From positions 434,001-498,000 of the forward strand of contig NZ_OZ209244.1 of assembly GCF_964642095.1 (NCBI RefSeq): a stretch of DNA of 64,000 nt, written 5' to 3'. The translations under genes were made by a program, and so were the position numbers. The notes beneath the pieces were generated by a model. The model ran no database searches, was not told the origin of the DNA, and saw only the letters and a program-made list of their open reading frames with translations. This document shows, one piece after another, positions 57,211 to 64,000 of this stretch. Source of the stretch: Fretibacterium fastidiosum. Lineage in GTDB: Bacteria > Synergistota > Synergistia > Synergistales > Aminobacteriaceae. Position 1 is the first letter of the stretch. Every line of letters starts with the position of its first letter.

Positions 57211-58389
57211 ATGGCGAAATTCGGGGGCATGACCCTCACCAAGGAAGGACGGAACCTGCTCGCCAAGGCATTGACGGGCAAGGACCTGAAATTCGTCCGC
57301 GTGGCGGCCGGAGACGGTCGCCTACCGGGCGGACAAAGCATCTACGATATGACGGCGATGGCGCATCCGGTCCAAGACCTCCCCATCGCATCCTGCACAG
57401 TCACGGGTGTGGGCACAGCCACCATCCAGGCCGTGATGACGAATCAGGGGCTCGCCATGGGGTTCTTCGTACGGGAGATAGGGCTTTTCGCAACCGATCC
57501 GGACTCCGGGGCCGAGACGCTGTACGGGTACTGCAACGCCGGCAACGAGGCGGACTACATGCCCGGACAGAACGGGCCGGACGCGGTGCAGTATCTGTTC
57601 TCGCTCGTGACCGTCATCGACCAGGCGCAGAGCGTCACGGCCGTGATATCGAGCGACCTGGTCTTCGTGACCCATCCGGAACTGAACGCCCGCATCGACG
57701 AGCTGTTCACCGCCTCAGCGCCCATCTTCGAATTCTGGACGCGCGCGCAGGGCGACGACAAGAAACTGCGTCCGGCATCGCTGGACAAGGTTAAGCTGTC
57801 CATTCTCGGCACGCACGACATCGAGAACCTGGACGGCCGCATACGGGTCCTCGAGGACGTCGTCGCCCAAACGCTCCTCGAACTGGAGGTTTCTAACATC
57901 TACCCCAACTACACGCACTTCATCATCGAGGACTTCCGCAAGCCAGACCAGGCGGACATGTTCTCCTGCAAGGTGGTTCACGTCGTTGCGGGGTCGAGCG
58001 CCATCGACTGCGAGCGCATACAGGGGCTCGTCCCAGGCTGCACCTACACGCTGACGGACGGGGCGAGCCGGGAGCTGGTGCAGGTCCGCAGCGTAAATGT
58101 CGAGAACGGTCTGAACCGCATCGTGACGTCCGAGCCGGTCAAGAACACCTACCGAGGCGGCAAGACCCTCCTGTACCGCACCTCGGCAATAATAATGCCA
58201 GATAGCGCGGAGGGCGTTTCTGCCCCAATGATTGCTGCCTGGCGACCGATGGAGACCTGGAAGGGCGTAACTGGCAACACGGTGTTCGACGTTGTCGCGC
58301 CGACCAACCTGGCGTCGGCCGGTGCGTTCGAGCTAGAGGGAGATATCTCCTGGTCGGGGTCGACCGTAACTTTGGAGGTGAGCGCATGA
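57211..58389 (+). CDS. Tail fibre protein, collar N-terminus
   Basis: A 392-aa receptor-binding fibre. The N-terminal segment (MAKFGGMTLTKEGRNLLAK; LKFVRVAAGDG; MGFFVREIGLFATDPD) is the DUF3751/collar fibre domain that attaches to gpI. The C-terminus is novel beta-rich sequence. It overlaps the following gene by 4 bases. AGGAGGAATAG precedes the ATG. Confidence 0.82.
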   Translation: MAKFGGMTLTKEGRNLLAKALTGKDLKFVRVAAGDGRLPGGQSIYDMTAMAHPVQDLPIASCTVTGVGTATIQAVMTNQGLAMGFFVREIGLFATDPDSGAETLYGYCNAGNEADYMPGQNGPDAVQYLFSLVTVIDQAQSVTAVISSDLVFVTHPELNARIDELFTASAPIFEFWTRAQGDDKKLRPASLDKVKLSILGTHDIENLDGRIRVLEDVVAQTLLELEVSNIYPNYTHFIIEDFRKPDQADMFSCKVVHVVAGSSAIDCERIQGLVPGCTYTLTDGASRELVQVRSVNVENGLNRIVTSEPVKNTYRGGKTLLYRTSAIIMPDSAEGVSAPMIAAWRPMETWKGVTGNTVFDVVAPTNLASAGAFELEGDISWSGSTVTLEVSA

Positions 58390-60479
58390 GCATTCGGATG
58401 AGAAAATTCGGGGGCTACGGGATGGGCTCGCGCGGAACGGCAACCCTCTCCTCCGGACAGATAAACAGCTACGCCCCGATCTCGGCCATGACGGACAGAA
58501 CCGTGACGATCGGCCTGAAGAACGTGGGGACGCTCGACGACTTTGCGCCTGACGTCGAGGTCCTGCTGCACGTCTCTGCGACGAAGGGCTCCGAGACGGC
58601 GAAGCTGGGAGAGTACGCCTTCGCCAGGATTCGGAGCATCGAGGGCTCGGTCCTGACGCTGGACAGGATGCCGGTCTGGTCCGTCTCGGATTCCGACCTG
58701 CCGAACTATTGGATTCAGGCGGTGACGGTCCCTAACTTTGAAACCCTGACGCTGAAGGGGGCGCTCCAAGCTGCCACCTATAGCGCAAGCACGCACTGCG
58801 GCGGCATCCTGGCATTGAAGTGCTCAAAAGAGCTGGTTTTCAACGGCGGACGCATGGACGTATTGAACAAGGGCATCCCTACGGGGGCGGCTGCGCTGCG
58901 TCCCGCCATTCCGGAAGAGGCTACCGAGGAGGGCAGGCTTTTTATCCATTCCGCCCTGCCTGTGATGAACAGGGGCAATGGCGTGGTGATGGTCTGCGCC
59001 AGGCGCACCACGTTCGACACCGTGGCCGTGATCGGGGCGTCGGAGTTCGGGAACCCCGATAAAGGCGCCGGAGAAGGCGGGGCTTCCATCCTGTTCGTCT
59101 CGGACGAGCTCGTTAACTTCAGGGCGGAGGCCATTTCCACGGGTGGCATCAGTGGCGGGGTCGGCCGGGGACGCTGCCGCATTGCCACCCGGTCGGAACC
59201 GGCGCTGCAGATCCCGTCACGCGAGCTCCTCTACGGGCACGACCTGATCCACGACCCGGATGCGCTGCGCAGACTGGGGTTCCGGAGCTTTGGGGACGGC
59301 CGACACAAGAGCGTGACGAACCCGACGGAGGTTCTGTGCGGCTACGCTCCCATCAGCCGCATCGGGGCGGACCTGAAGACCGCCGAGACGCAGTACCTCC
59401 AGAATGCATTCTACGCTCCGCTGGAGGAGGGCGCCCTGGCTCTGTTCCACGTCTCAGCTACGAAGTCAGCGCACATTCAGGATTACGGCCGGTATGCGAT
59501 ACGCCGGATAGTGCACCGAACGGCGAGTGGCAGCAATGCCGTCTTCTTGCTGGATGAACCGCTGCCCGTGCCGCAGAACATCACGGACAACTACTGGTGC
59601 CAGCTGATAGGCATCCCGCAGTTCGAGACCCTGACACTCCGGGACTTCACGCTGAACGTTCCCGCGTGGAACGACTCTGTGAAATGCGGGGCAATCCTGC
59701 CCCTGGCATGCAGTAACCTGCTGAGTCTGACGAACGCGAAGGTTTTGACGGAGCCGGGGAAATTCCCCGTCGGCAGGAGATGGGGCGATGATGATAACAA
59801 ACGCTTCATCAATCAGACTAACGCGGTCGGAGCAACCCGCATGATGCTGGGTGAGAAGAACGGAGCGGTCCTGCTGTTGGCGAAGCAAATCGCGGCGGAC
59901 GGGGCAAGCCGTGTCGGAGGCGAGCAAAGTCCCCTTCTGTTGGGTGGCAAGGGCGGAGAACCGTTCCTGTTTTCCGATTGCAAGTATCGGGATGAAGATG
60001 TTTGGGATGCTCCGTCCAAAGCAAGGGGAAAATCCGGGGGCTCCGGCTTCGGAGGCGGGCAGGGGGCCCACAGTGGCCAGGGTGCGTCGATCAATGTGTT
60101 TGGTGTGGCGGTCGTCAAGGGAACGACCCCTTGCCCCGCTGGAAACGATGCCGTTGACGGCTGGGGGGCTCCAAAAACGTCACAATATAGCGGCTTTCGC
60201 TACAGTATGCCCGGATACACAGGGGGTGGAGTCACCCAAGGCACTTGGAGTGGCCACGCGGAAGGCACAACTACTTATAGTGGTGCATCCGGGGCCTGCA
60301 TCCTCGTCGTTTCGGAGACTTCCCCGGACGAATTGCATGCGGTGATGAGTAGCGGCGGACACGGTGGGAGGCCGGATATTGGGGTGGGCACCAAAAAAGA
60401 CGGAATACGATTTTACCCCGGCTTCTGCGGCGGTGGTTCCGGACAGCTGATGTATTTCCACGTGGGAGGTGATGCGTGA
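58386..60479 (+). CDS. Large tail-fibre-like protein with internal duplication
   Basis: A 697-aa protein. Residues about 29-170 and 319-470 repeat each other (YAPIS; HVSATKG vs HVSATKS; NYWIQAVTVPNFETLTLKG vs NYWCQLIGIPQFETLTLRD; CGGILALKCS vs CGAILPLACS). A Gly-rich segment (GKSGGSGFGGGQGAHSGQGA, near 558) precedes the C-terminal end. Likely a host-recognition adhesin or fibre. Family not recognised. Confidence 0.7.
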   Translation: MSIRMRKFGGYGMGSRGTATLSSGQINSYAPISAMTDRTVTIGLKNVGTLDDFAPDVEVLLHVSATKGSETAKLGEYAFARIRSIEGSVLTLDRMPVWSVSDSDLPNYWIQAVTVPNFETLTLKGALQAATYSASTHCGGILALKCSKELVFNGGRMDVLNKGIPTGAAALRPAIPEEATEEGRLFIHSALPVMNRGNGVVMVCARRTTFDTVAVIGASEFGNPDKGAGEGGASILFVSDELVNFRAEAISTGGISGGVGRGRCRIATRSEPALQIPSRELLYGHDLIHDPDALRRLGFRSFGDGRHKSVTNPTEVLCGYAPISRIGADLKTAETQYLQNAFYAPLEEGALALFHVSATKSAHIQDYGRYAIRRIVHRTASGSNAVFLLDEPLPVPQNITDNYWCQLIGIPQFETLTLRDFTLNVPAWNDSVKCGAILPLACSNLLSLTNAKVLTEPGKFPVGRRWGDDDNKRFINQTNAVGATRMMLGEKNGAVLLLAKQIAADGASRVGGEQSPLLLGGKGGEPFLFSDCKYRDEDVWDAPSKARGKSGGSGFGGGQGAHSGQGASINVFGVAVVKGTTPCPAGNDAVDGWGAPKTSQYSGFRYSMPGYTGGGVTQGTWSGHAEGTTTYSGASGACILVVSETSPDELHAVMSSGGHGGRPDIGVGTKKDGIRFYPGFCGGGSGQLMYFHVGGDA

Positions 60480-61945
60480 TGGTGACGACAAACATCCTGC
60501 GGTACGGTCTGGACGAGGCAGTTCTGGACCGTCGCGGTATGATCCGCACCCGAGATGGCTCCGAGTTGGACTGTTCAGGCGCGACCTCAGTCGAGGGTAT
60601 TGAGGTTGGTGGTTCCGAGCCTCATGGAACGAAGCGCCGCGTCGCGTTCCGTGTCGGTGGAGCCTGGGGTGTCCTGGAGCCGTCCGGCACGCCCGGAACG
60701 GCTTTATTCGTCCCCTTCCTGGAACAGGGCATCTCGGCAAACTCCGTGATCGACGAGGGGAATACGGCGGACGAGCTCCAGGCGTTCTCGTCCGTCCCCG
60801 ACTTCGCGGGGAAGAAGGTCGGCCTGGCCGTTGCCCTGTGTGCCAAGCTCGACGCGTCCGAGATGCCGACCCTGTCCCTGGCGCTGAAATGCAGGAACGT
60901 AAATGACACCTTCGTGAAGGTGCTCACCTCCCCGGAGCTGGACTTCGGCACCGCTTCCGAGATATCTTCCGCGCGGGTCGATCAGGCGTCCTCGAACGGT
61001 GGTTCCGTGTCCGTGAAGGCACGGCTGACCTTGCAGGACGGGACGGTCACCGACTGGCTGAACGTTTCGGAGATCGAGGGCCGGGCGGCGCGAAAGGTGC
61101 AGTACCAGGCCACCCTCCAGGCGGAGACGATCGGGACCTCCGTCGCTGTCCTAAACTCGGTCCTGACGGAGTACACCCGCGGCGTGGGCGTCATCTCCGG
61201 TAAGGGCACCGTCGAGATCGTCTCCGTGACGCGCAACTGGAACATTCCGCTGCGATCGCTTCGGATGCGGGTCCGGCACGCCAGGCTGAAAGACTCCGTT
61301 CTCTCCTGCCACGTCGCGTTCAGGGACCTCCCGAAGACCGTCGTCGGCGAGAACGTTGGCGTCGGGACCGGCGAAACGGCGACACACCAGTTGGCGCACG
61401 TAGGGGGCCTGCATCACGATTCGCTGCGTGTGTATTTCGACGGTGTGCGGCAGTACGCCGGATACGAGTTCAACGCCGAGGTGGGCCGCGTGACCTGCGC
61501 CGCGCCGGTGGGAGCGGTCGTGACCGTGGACTACGAGTACGGCTGGGGCATGGAGGAGTGGCAGGTCATGCGGAACAACGGGACTGTGCCCGGATTGGAT
61601 TTCGACGCGACGGAGTTTGTCTACGCGCTGCCGCCTAGCAGTACGCCGAAATCCATCTGCGCGGTGAAAATCGCCCTGGAGACGACGGGCGGGACCGAAC
61701 GGGGCGAGGCCCTGGGAGAGGGCGCGGGGGCGCTGAGGTCCTATCCCCTGGCACACGTCGCGAAACAGGGCAGCCCCGTGGTGTACTCGGATGGCGTGCG
61801 GCTCCCCGACACGGCGTGGAGCCTGTCATTGGACGGGACGACGCTCCGTGTGTTCGCAAGCTCCGGTGCGGCGCTGACGGCAGACTACGAATGGCTCTCC
61901 GAGACCCCGAAGGTCCGGCAGTTCGTGGCTGTGTTCGCGGAGTAG
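60479..61945 (+). CDS. Tail-fibre/adhesin-like protein
   Basis: A 488-aa beta-rich protein (TNILRYGLDEAVLDRRGMIR; YFDGVRQYAGYEFNAEVGRVT; DGVRLPDTAWSLSLDGTTL). Two related segments (VGGLHHDSLRVYFDGVRQ and VAKQGSPVVYSDGVRLP) each end in a DYEYGW/DYEWLS motif, suggesting an internal repeat. It starts at ATG 60479 overlapping the previous stop. Probably structural; receptor-binding is inference. Confidence 0.65.
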   Translation: MVTTNILRYGLDEAVLDRRGMIRTRDGSELDCSGATSVEGIEVGGSEPHGTKRRVAFRVGGAWGVLEPSGTPGTALFVPFLEQGISANSVIDEGNTADELQAFSSVPDFAGKKVGLAVALCAKLDASEMPTLSLALKCRNVNDTFVKVLTSPELDFGTASEISSARVDQASSNGGSVSVKARLTLQDGTVTDWLNVSEIEGRAARKVQYQATLQAETIGTSVAVLNSVLTEYTRGVGVISGKGTVEIVSVTRNWNIPLRSLRMRVRHARLKDSVLSCHVAFRDLPKTVVGENVGVGTGETATHQLAHVGGLHHDSLRVYFDGVRQYAGYEFNAEVGRVTCAAPVGAVVTVDYEYGWGMEEWQVMRNNGTVPGLDFDATEFVYALPPSSTPKSICAVKIALETTGGTERGEALGEGAGALRSYPLAHVAKQGSPVVYSDGVRLPDTAWSLSLDGTTLRVFASSGAALTADYEWLSETPKVRQFVAVFAE

Positions 61946-61960
61946 GGAGGAGGAAGGGAT

Positions 61961-62395
61961 ATGGGAATGTGCAGATGCCCGGCCCCGAAGACGATGTCCG
62001 GGATCGACCTCGATACGCTGAAGACGCTGAAACTGGATGAGCTCAGGGAAGCCCGGATTCGGGAGATAGAGACCGGCCGGGCGGAGATAGAGACGCGGGT
62101 CGGCAAAGTGCTTTTCTGGACGGCCCGGGACGCTGCGGCGGACCTGGGGTTTTACGTCCAGGAGATAGCCTTGGCGATGGCTTCCGGGCAGCAGCCGCAG
62201 AGCATCGTCCGGAAGTGGAAGACCGCCGGGGGCGTGATGGACCTGCCCGGCGACGTGGCAATCCACATCGGGAAATCCCTCGCGGATTGGAACCAGGTGC
62301 GATTCGATCGGGAGGCAGCGTTGGCCGCTAAGGTTGCAGCCGCCAAGACCCCCGAAGCCGTGCAGGCGATTACGTGGAACACGGAGGTGAATTGA
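61961..62395 (+). CDS. Tail fibre assembly-like protein (DUF4376-like)
   Basis: A 144-aa protein resembling DUF4376-type fibre assembly proteins by its C-terminal pattern (WNQVRFDREAALAAKVAAAK). It opens with a cysteine-containing MGMCRCPAPK. GGAGGAGG precedes the ATG. It follows the fibre genes, where a chaperone usually lies. Moderate confidence. Confidence 0.55.
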   Translation: MGMCRCPAPKTMSGIDLDTLKTLKLDELREARIREIETGRAEIETRVGKVLFWTARDAAADLGFYVQEIALAMASGQQPQSIVRKWKTAGGVMDLPGDVAIHIGKSLADWNQVRFDREAALAAKVAAAKTPEAVQAITWNTEVN

Positions 62396-62396
62396 A

Positions 62397-63566
62397 TTGC
62401 CAGAGCAGTTTTTGCACGGAATTGAAGTAGTCGAGCTCGACGACGGCCCTCGCCCCATTCGGACGGTGAAGAGTTCCGTCATCGGGCTCATCGGCACGGC
62501 CCCGGAGGCGGACGCGAAGAAGTTTCCACTGGATACGCCCATCCTCATCGCAGGACGCCGCACCGAGGCAGCGGGGCTGGGGAAGACGGGAACGCTCCCG
62601 ACGGCTATCGACGGCATCTTCGACCAATGCGGCGCGATGGTCGCCATGGTGCGTGTGGCAGAGGGAAGCGCCGAAGAGACGAAGAGCGCGGTCATCGGCG
62701 GGGTGGACAATGACACAGGGAAGCGCACCGGCCTGCAGGCGTTCCTGGACGCGCGGAACGCCATCAAGGTCACACCGCGCATCCTCGCCGCACCCGGCTT
62801 CAGCCACGAGCTGGCTGTGGGTACGGAGATGAACAGCCTGGCCCAGCGCCTCAAGGCCGTGGCCATCGTCGACGGCCCCAACACCACGGACGCAGCGGCC
62901 ATCTCGGCACGCGAGAACTACGGGAGCGACCGCGTCTATGTGGTCGACCCCTGGGTGAAGGTCTGGGACGTGGCCCAGAAGAAGGAGGTCGTTCAGCCCG
63001 CCTCGGCCCGCGTCGCCGGGCTCATCTCCAAGATGGACAACGCCAGGGGCTGGTGGTGGTCACCATCCAACCAGGTCATCGACGGCATCGTGGGAACCGC
63101 GCGTGGCATCGACTTCGAGATATCCGACGTGAACTGCCGTGCCAATCACCTCAACGAGCACGAGGTCACGACCATCGTCCACGAGAGCGGCTATCGCCTC
63201 TGGGGCAACCGCTCCTGCTCGAAGGACCCAAAGACGGCGTTCCTCTGCGTCCGCCGCAGCGCCGACATGATCGCCGAGTCCATCCTCTACGCCCACCTCT
63301 GGGCCGTGGACCGGGGCATCACGAAGACGTATCTGGAGGACGTCCGCGACGGGGTGCGCGCCTACATCCGGCACCTCAAGAAGGTCGGGGCACTCATCGG
63401 CGGCGACTGCTGGGTGGACCCGGAGATCAACACGCCCGACCAGATTTCGCAGGGCATCGTCTACTGGGACTACGACTTCACGCCCGTCTACCCCGCCGAA
63501 CATTTGGTCTTTCGTGCCCACATCACGGACCGCTACCTGACCGACCTGTTCCCGCTGTCCGCATAG
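62397..63566 (+). CDS. Contractile tail sheath protein
   Basis: A 389-aa P2 gpFI/Mu gpL-type sheath; segments VKSSVIGLIGTAPEAD, GFSHELAVGTEMNSLAQRLK, GWWWSPSNQVIDGIVGTAR and FLCVRRSADMIAESILYAH (all family hallmarks). TTG start with GGAGGTG 8 bases upstream. It shows the phage is a myovirus type. The tube gene follows 12 bases later. Confidence 0.93.
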   Translation: MPEQFLHGIEVVELDDGPRPIRTVKSSVIGLIGTAPEADAKKFPLDTPILIAGRRTEAAGLGKTGTLPTAIDGIFDQCGAMVAMVRVAEGSAEETKSAVIGGVDNDTGKRTGLQAFLDARNAIKVTPRILAAPGFSHELAVGTEMNSLAQRLKAVAIVDGPNTTDAAAISARENYGSDRVYVVDPWVKVWDVAQKKEVVQPASARVAGLISKMDNARGWWWSPSNQVIDGIVGTARGIDFEISDVNCRANHLNEHEVTTIVHESGYRLWGNRSCSKDPKTAFLCVRRSADMIAESILYAHLWAVDRGITKTYLEDVRDGVRAYIRHLKKVGALIGGDCWVDPEINTPDQISQGIVYWDYDFTPVYPAEHLVFRAHITDRYLTDLFPLSA

Positions 63567-63578
63567 GAGGGAAATAGA

Positions 63579-64000
63579 ATGGACATAAAAACGCCAAGGG
63601 TTCTCAGGGGCTTCGACGTCTTCGTCGACGGCCGCGGCTATGCGGGCAAGGTCGAGGAGCTGGAGCTTCCCAAGCTCAGCATCAAGACGGAGGAGTTCCG
63701 CGCCGGTGGCATGGATGTCCCCGTCGAGCTGGACATGGGCATGGAGAAGCTGGAGTGCTCCTTCACTCTGGCAGACCTCCAGGCGGACGTCATGCGGCTG
63801 TTCGGCATCGGGCACAACCAGCCGGTGTCGCTCACCTTCCGGGGCAGCTTCGGCCTGGGCGACGGACGCACCGTGCCCATCGCCATCAAGGCCCAGGGCA
63901 TGATCCGTGAGCTCGACCACGGCACGTGGAAGCCTGGAGAAAAGCTCCAGCAAAAGGTGACCGTCGCCCTCAAGTACTACAGCTACAGCGAGAGCGGCGA
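63579..64000 (+). CDS. Major tail tube protein (partial, cut by window end)
   Basis: The first 141 residues of a P2 gpFII-like tail tube protein: VLRGFDVFVDGRGYAGKVEE, ELPKLSIKTEEFRAGGMDV, and KVTVALKYYSYSESG. GGAGGGAA precedes ATG 63579. About 25-30 residues are expected beyond the window. Confidence 0.9.
   Translation, partial: MDIKTPRVLRGFDVFVDGRGYAGKVEELELPKLSIKTEEFRAGGMDVPVELDMGMEKLECSFTLADLQADVMRLFGIGHNQPVSLTFRGSFGLGDGRTVPIAIKAQGMIRELDHGTWKPGEKLQQKVTVALKYYSYSESG

Larger units (their letters stand above)
34990..64000. mobile_element. Mu-like prophage (right end outside the window)
   Basis: A contiguous block of phage genes: MuF-like head protein, terminase, GemA, Gam, MuB, MuA, Ner-like and repressor, lysis, portal, protease, capsid, baseplate, fibre, sheath and tube. 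MuA/MuB indicate replicative transposition. The left boundary falls within pduS, near 34985-35010, where the coding similarity ends. A TG dinucleotide expected at a Mu-type end is available at 34996. I cannot define the exact end or target duplication without the right junction. Confidence 0.85.

Overview
The window looks like a chromosome segment of a GC-rich anaerobe, most probably of the Synergistota. This is inferred from a complete selenoprotein glycine reductase operon, an Na+/glycine-alanine symporter with serine hydroxymethyltransferase, a bacterial-microcompartment locus, DUF6305 and DUF6506 proteins, and a Mu-like prophage. No rRNA, tRNA or CRISPR array was recognised, so the assignment rests on gene content alone.

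Bases 1-7200: a three-gene redox/radical-SAM operon (SPASM radical SAM enzyme, PNPOx-like flavoprotein with two 4Fe-4S clusters, medium-chain reductase); a DUF6506 gene; a small mobile-element scar with an MNT/HEPN toxin-antitoxin pair whose toxin is fused to a plasmid KfrB-like domain, followed by a TraB-like conjugation remnant; and guaA on the minus strand.

Bases 7150-17580: a sigma70-type promoter and a single-aptamer glycine riboswitch head the glycine reductase operon (grdX, trxA, grdE, two near-identical grdA copies, grdB, grdC, grdD). Both grdA copies and grdB carry in-frame UGA selenocysteine codons, each followed by a small hairpin, so naive gene calling splits them. An ApbE-type flavin transferase and an MFS exporter follow.

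Bases 17580-29500 (minus strand): a soluble chemoreceptor with a CZB domain; a seven-gene operon (DUF6305, a TRAP-type large permease, a 47-aa membrane protein, three exported M14/AstE-like metallohydrolases and a gamma-glutamyltransferase) that looks like an exported peptide or acyl-amino-acid salvage system; then glyA with an AGCS symporter, which plausibly feed the glycine reductase.

Bases 29800-35000: an Rpn-type PD-(D/E)XK nuclease gene with 36-bp internal repeats plus a truncated paralogue, an 82-bp MITE-like element, a ZIP metal transporter, a membrane-anchored methyltransferase, and the end of a microcompartment operon (pduT-like shell protein and a 5'-truncated pduS).

From about 34990 to beyond the right edge lies a Mu-like prophage inserted into pduS. 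Its left end carries a MuF-type head protein with a toxin-like C-terminus and a candidate immunity gene, then terminase, GemA, Gam, MuB and MuA (all minus strand). A divergent ner/repressor switch with three repeated operator-like sites follows, then a lysogeny-side accessory block containing a DUF1883-TIR protein, then lysis genes, a portal on the minus strand, and a plus-strand run of protease, capsid, baseplate, fibre, sheath and tube genes. Early genes sit in the middle of the prophage rather than at one end, which is unusual for a Mu-like layout.
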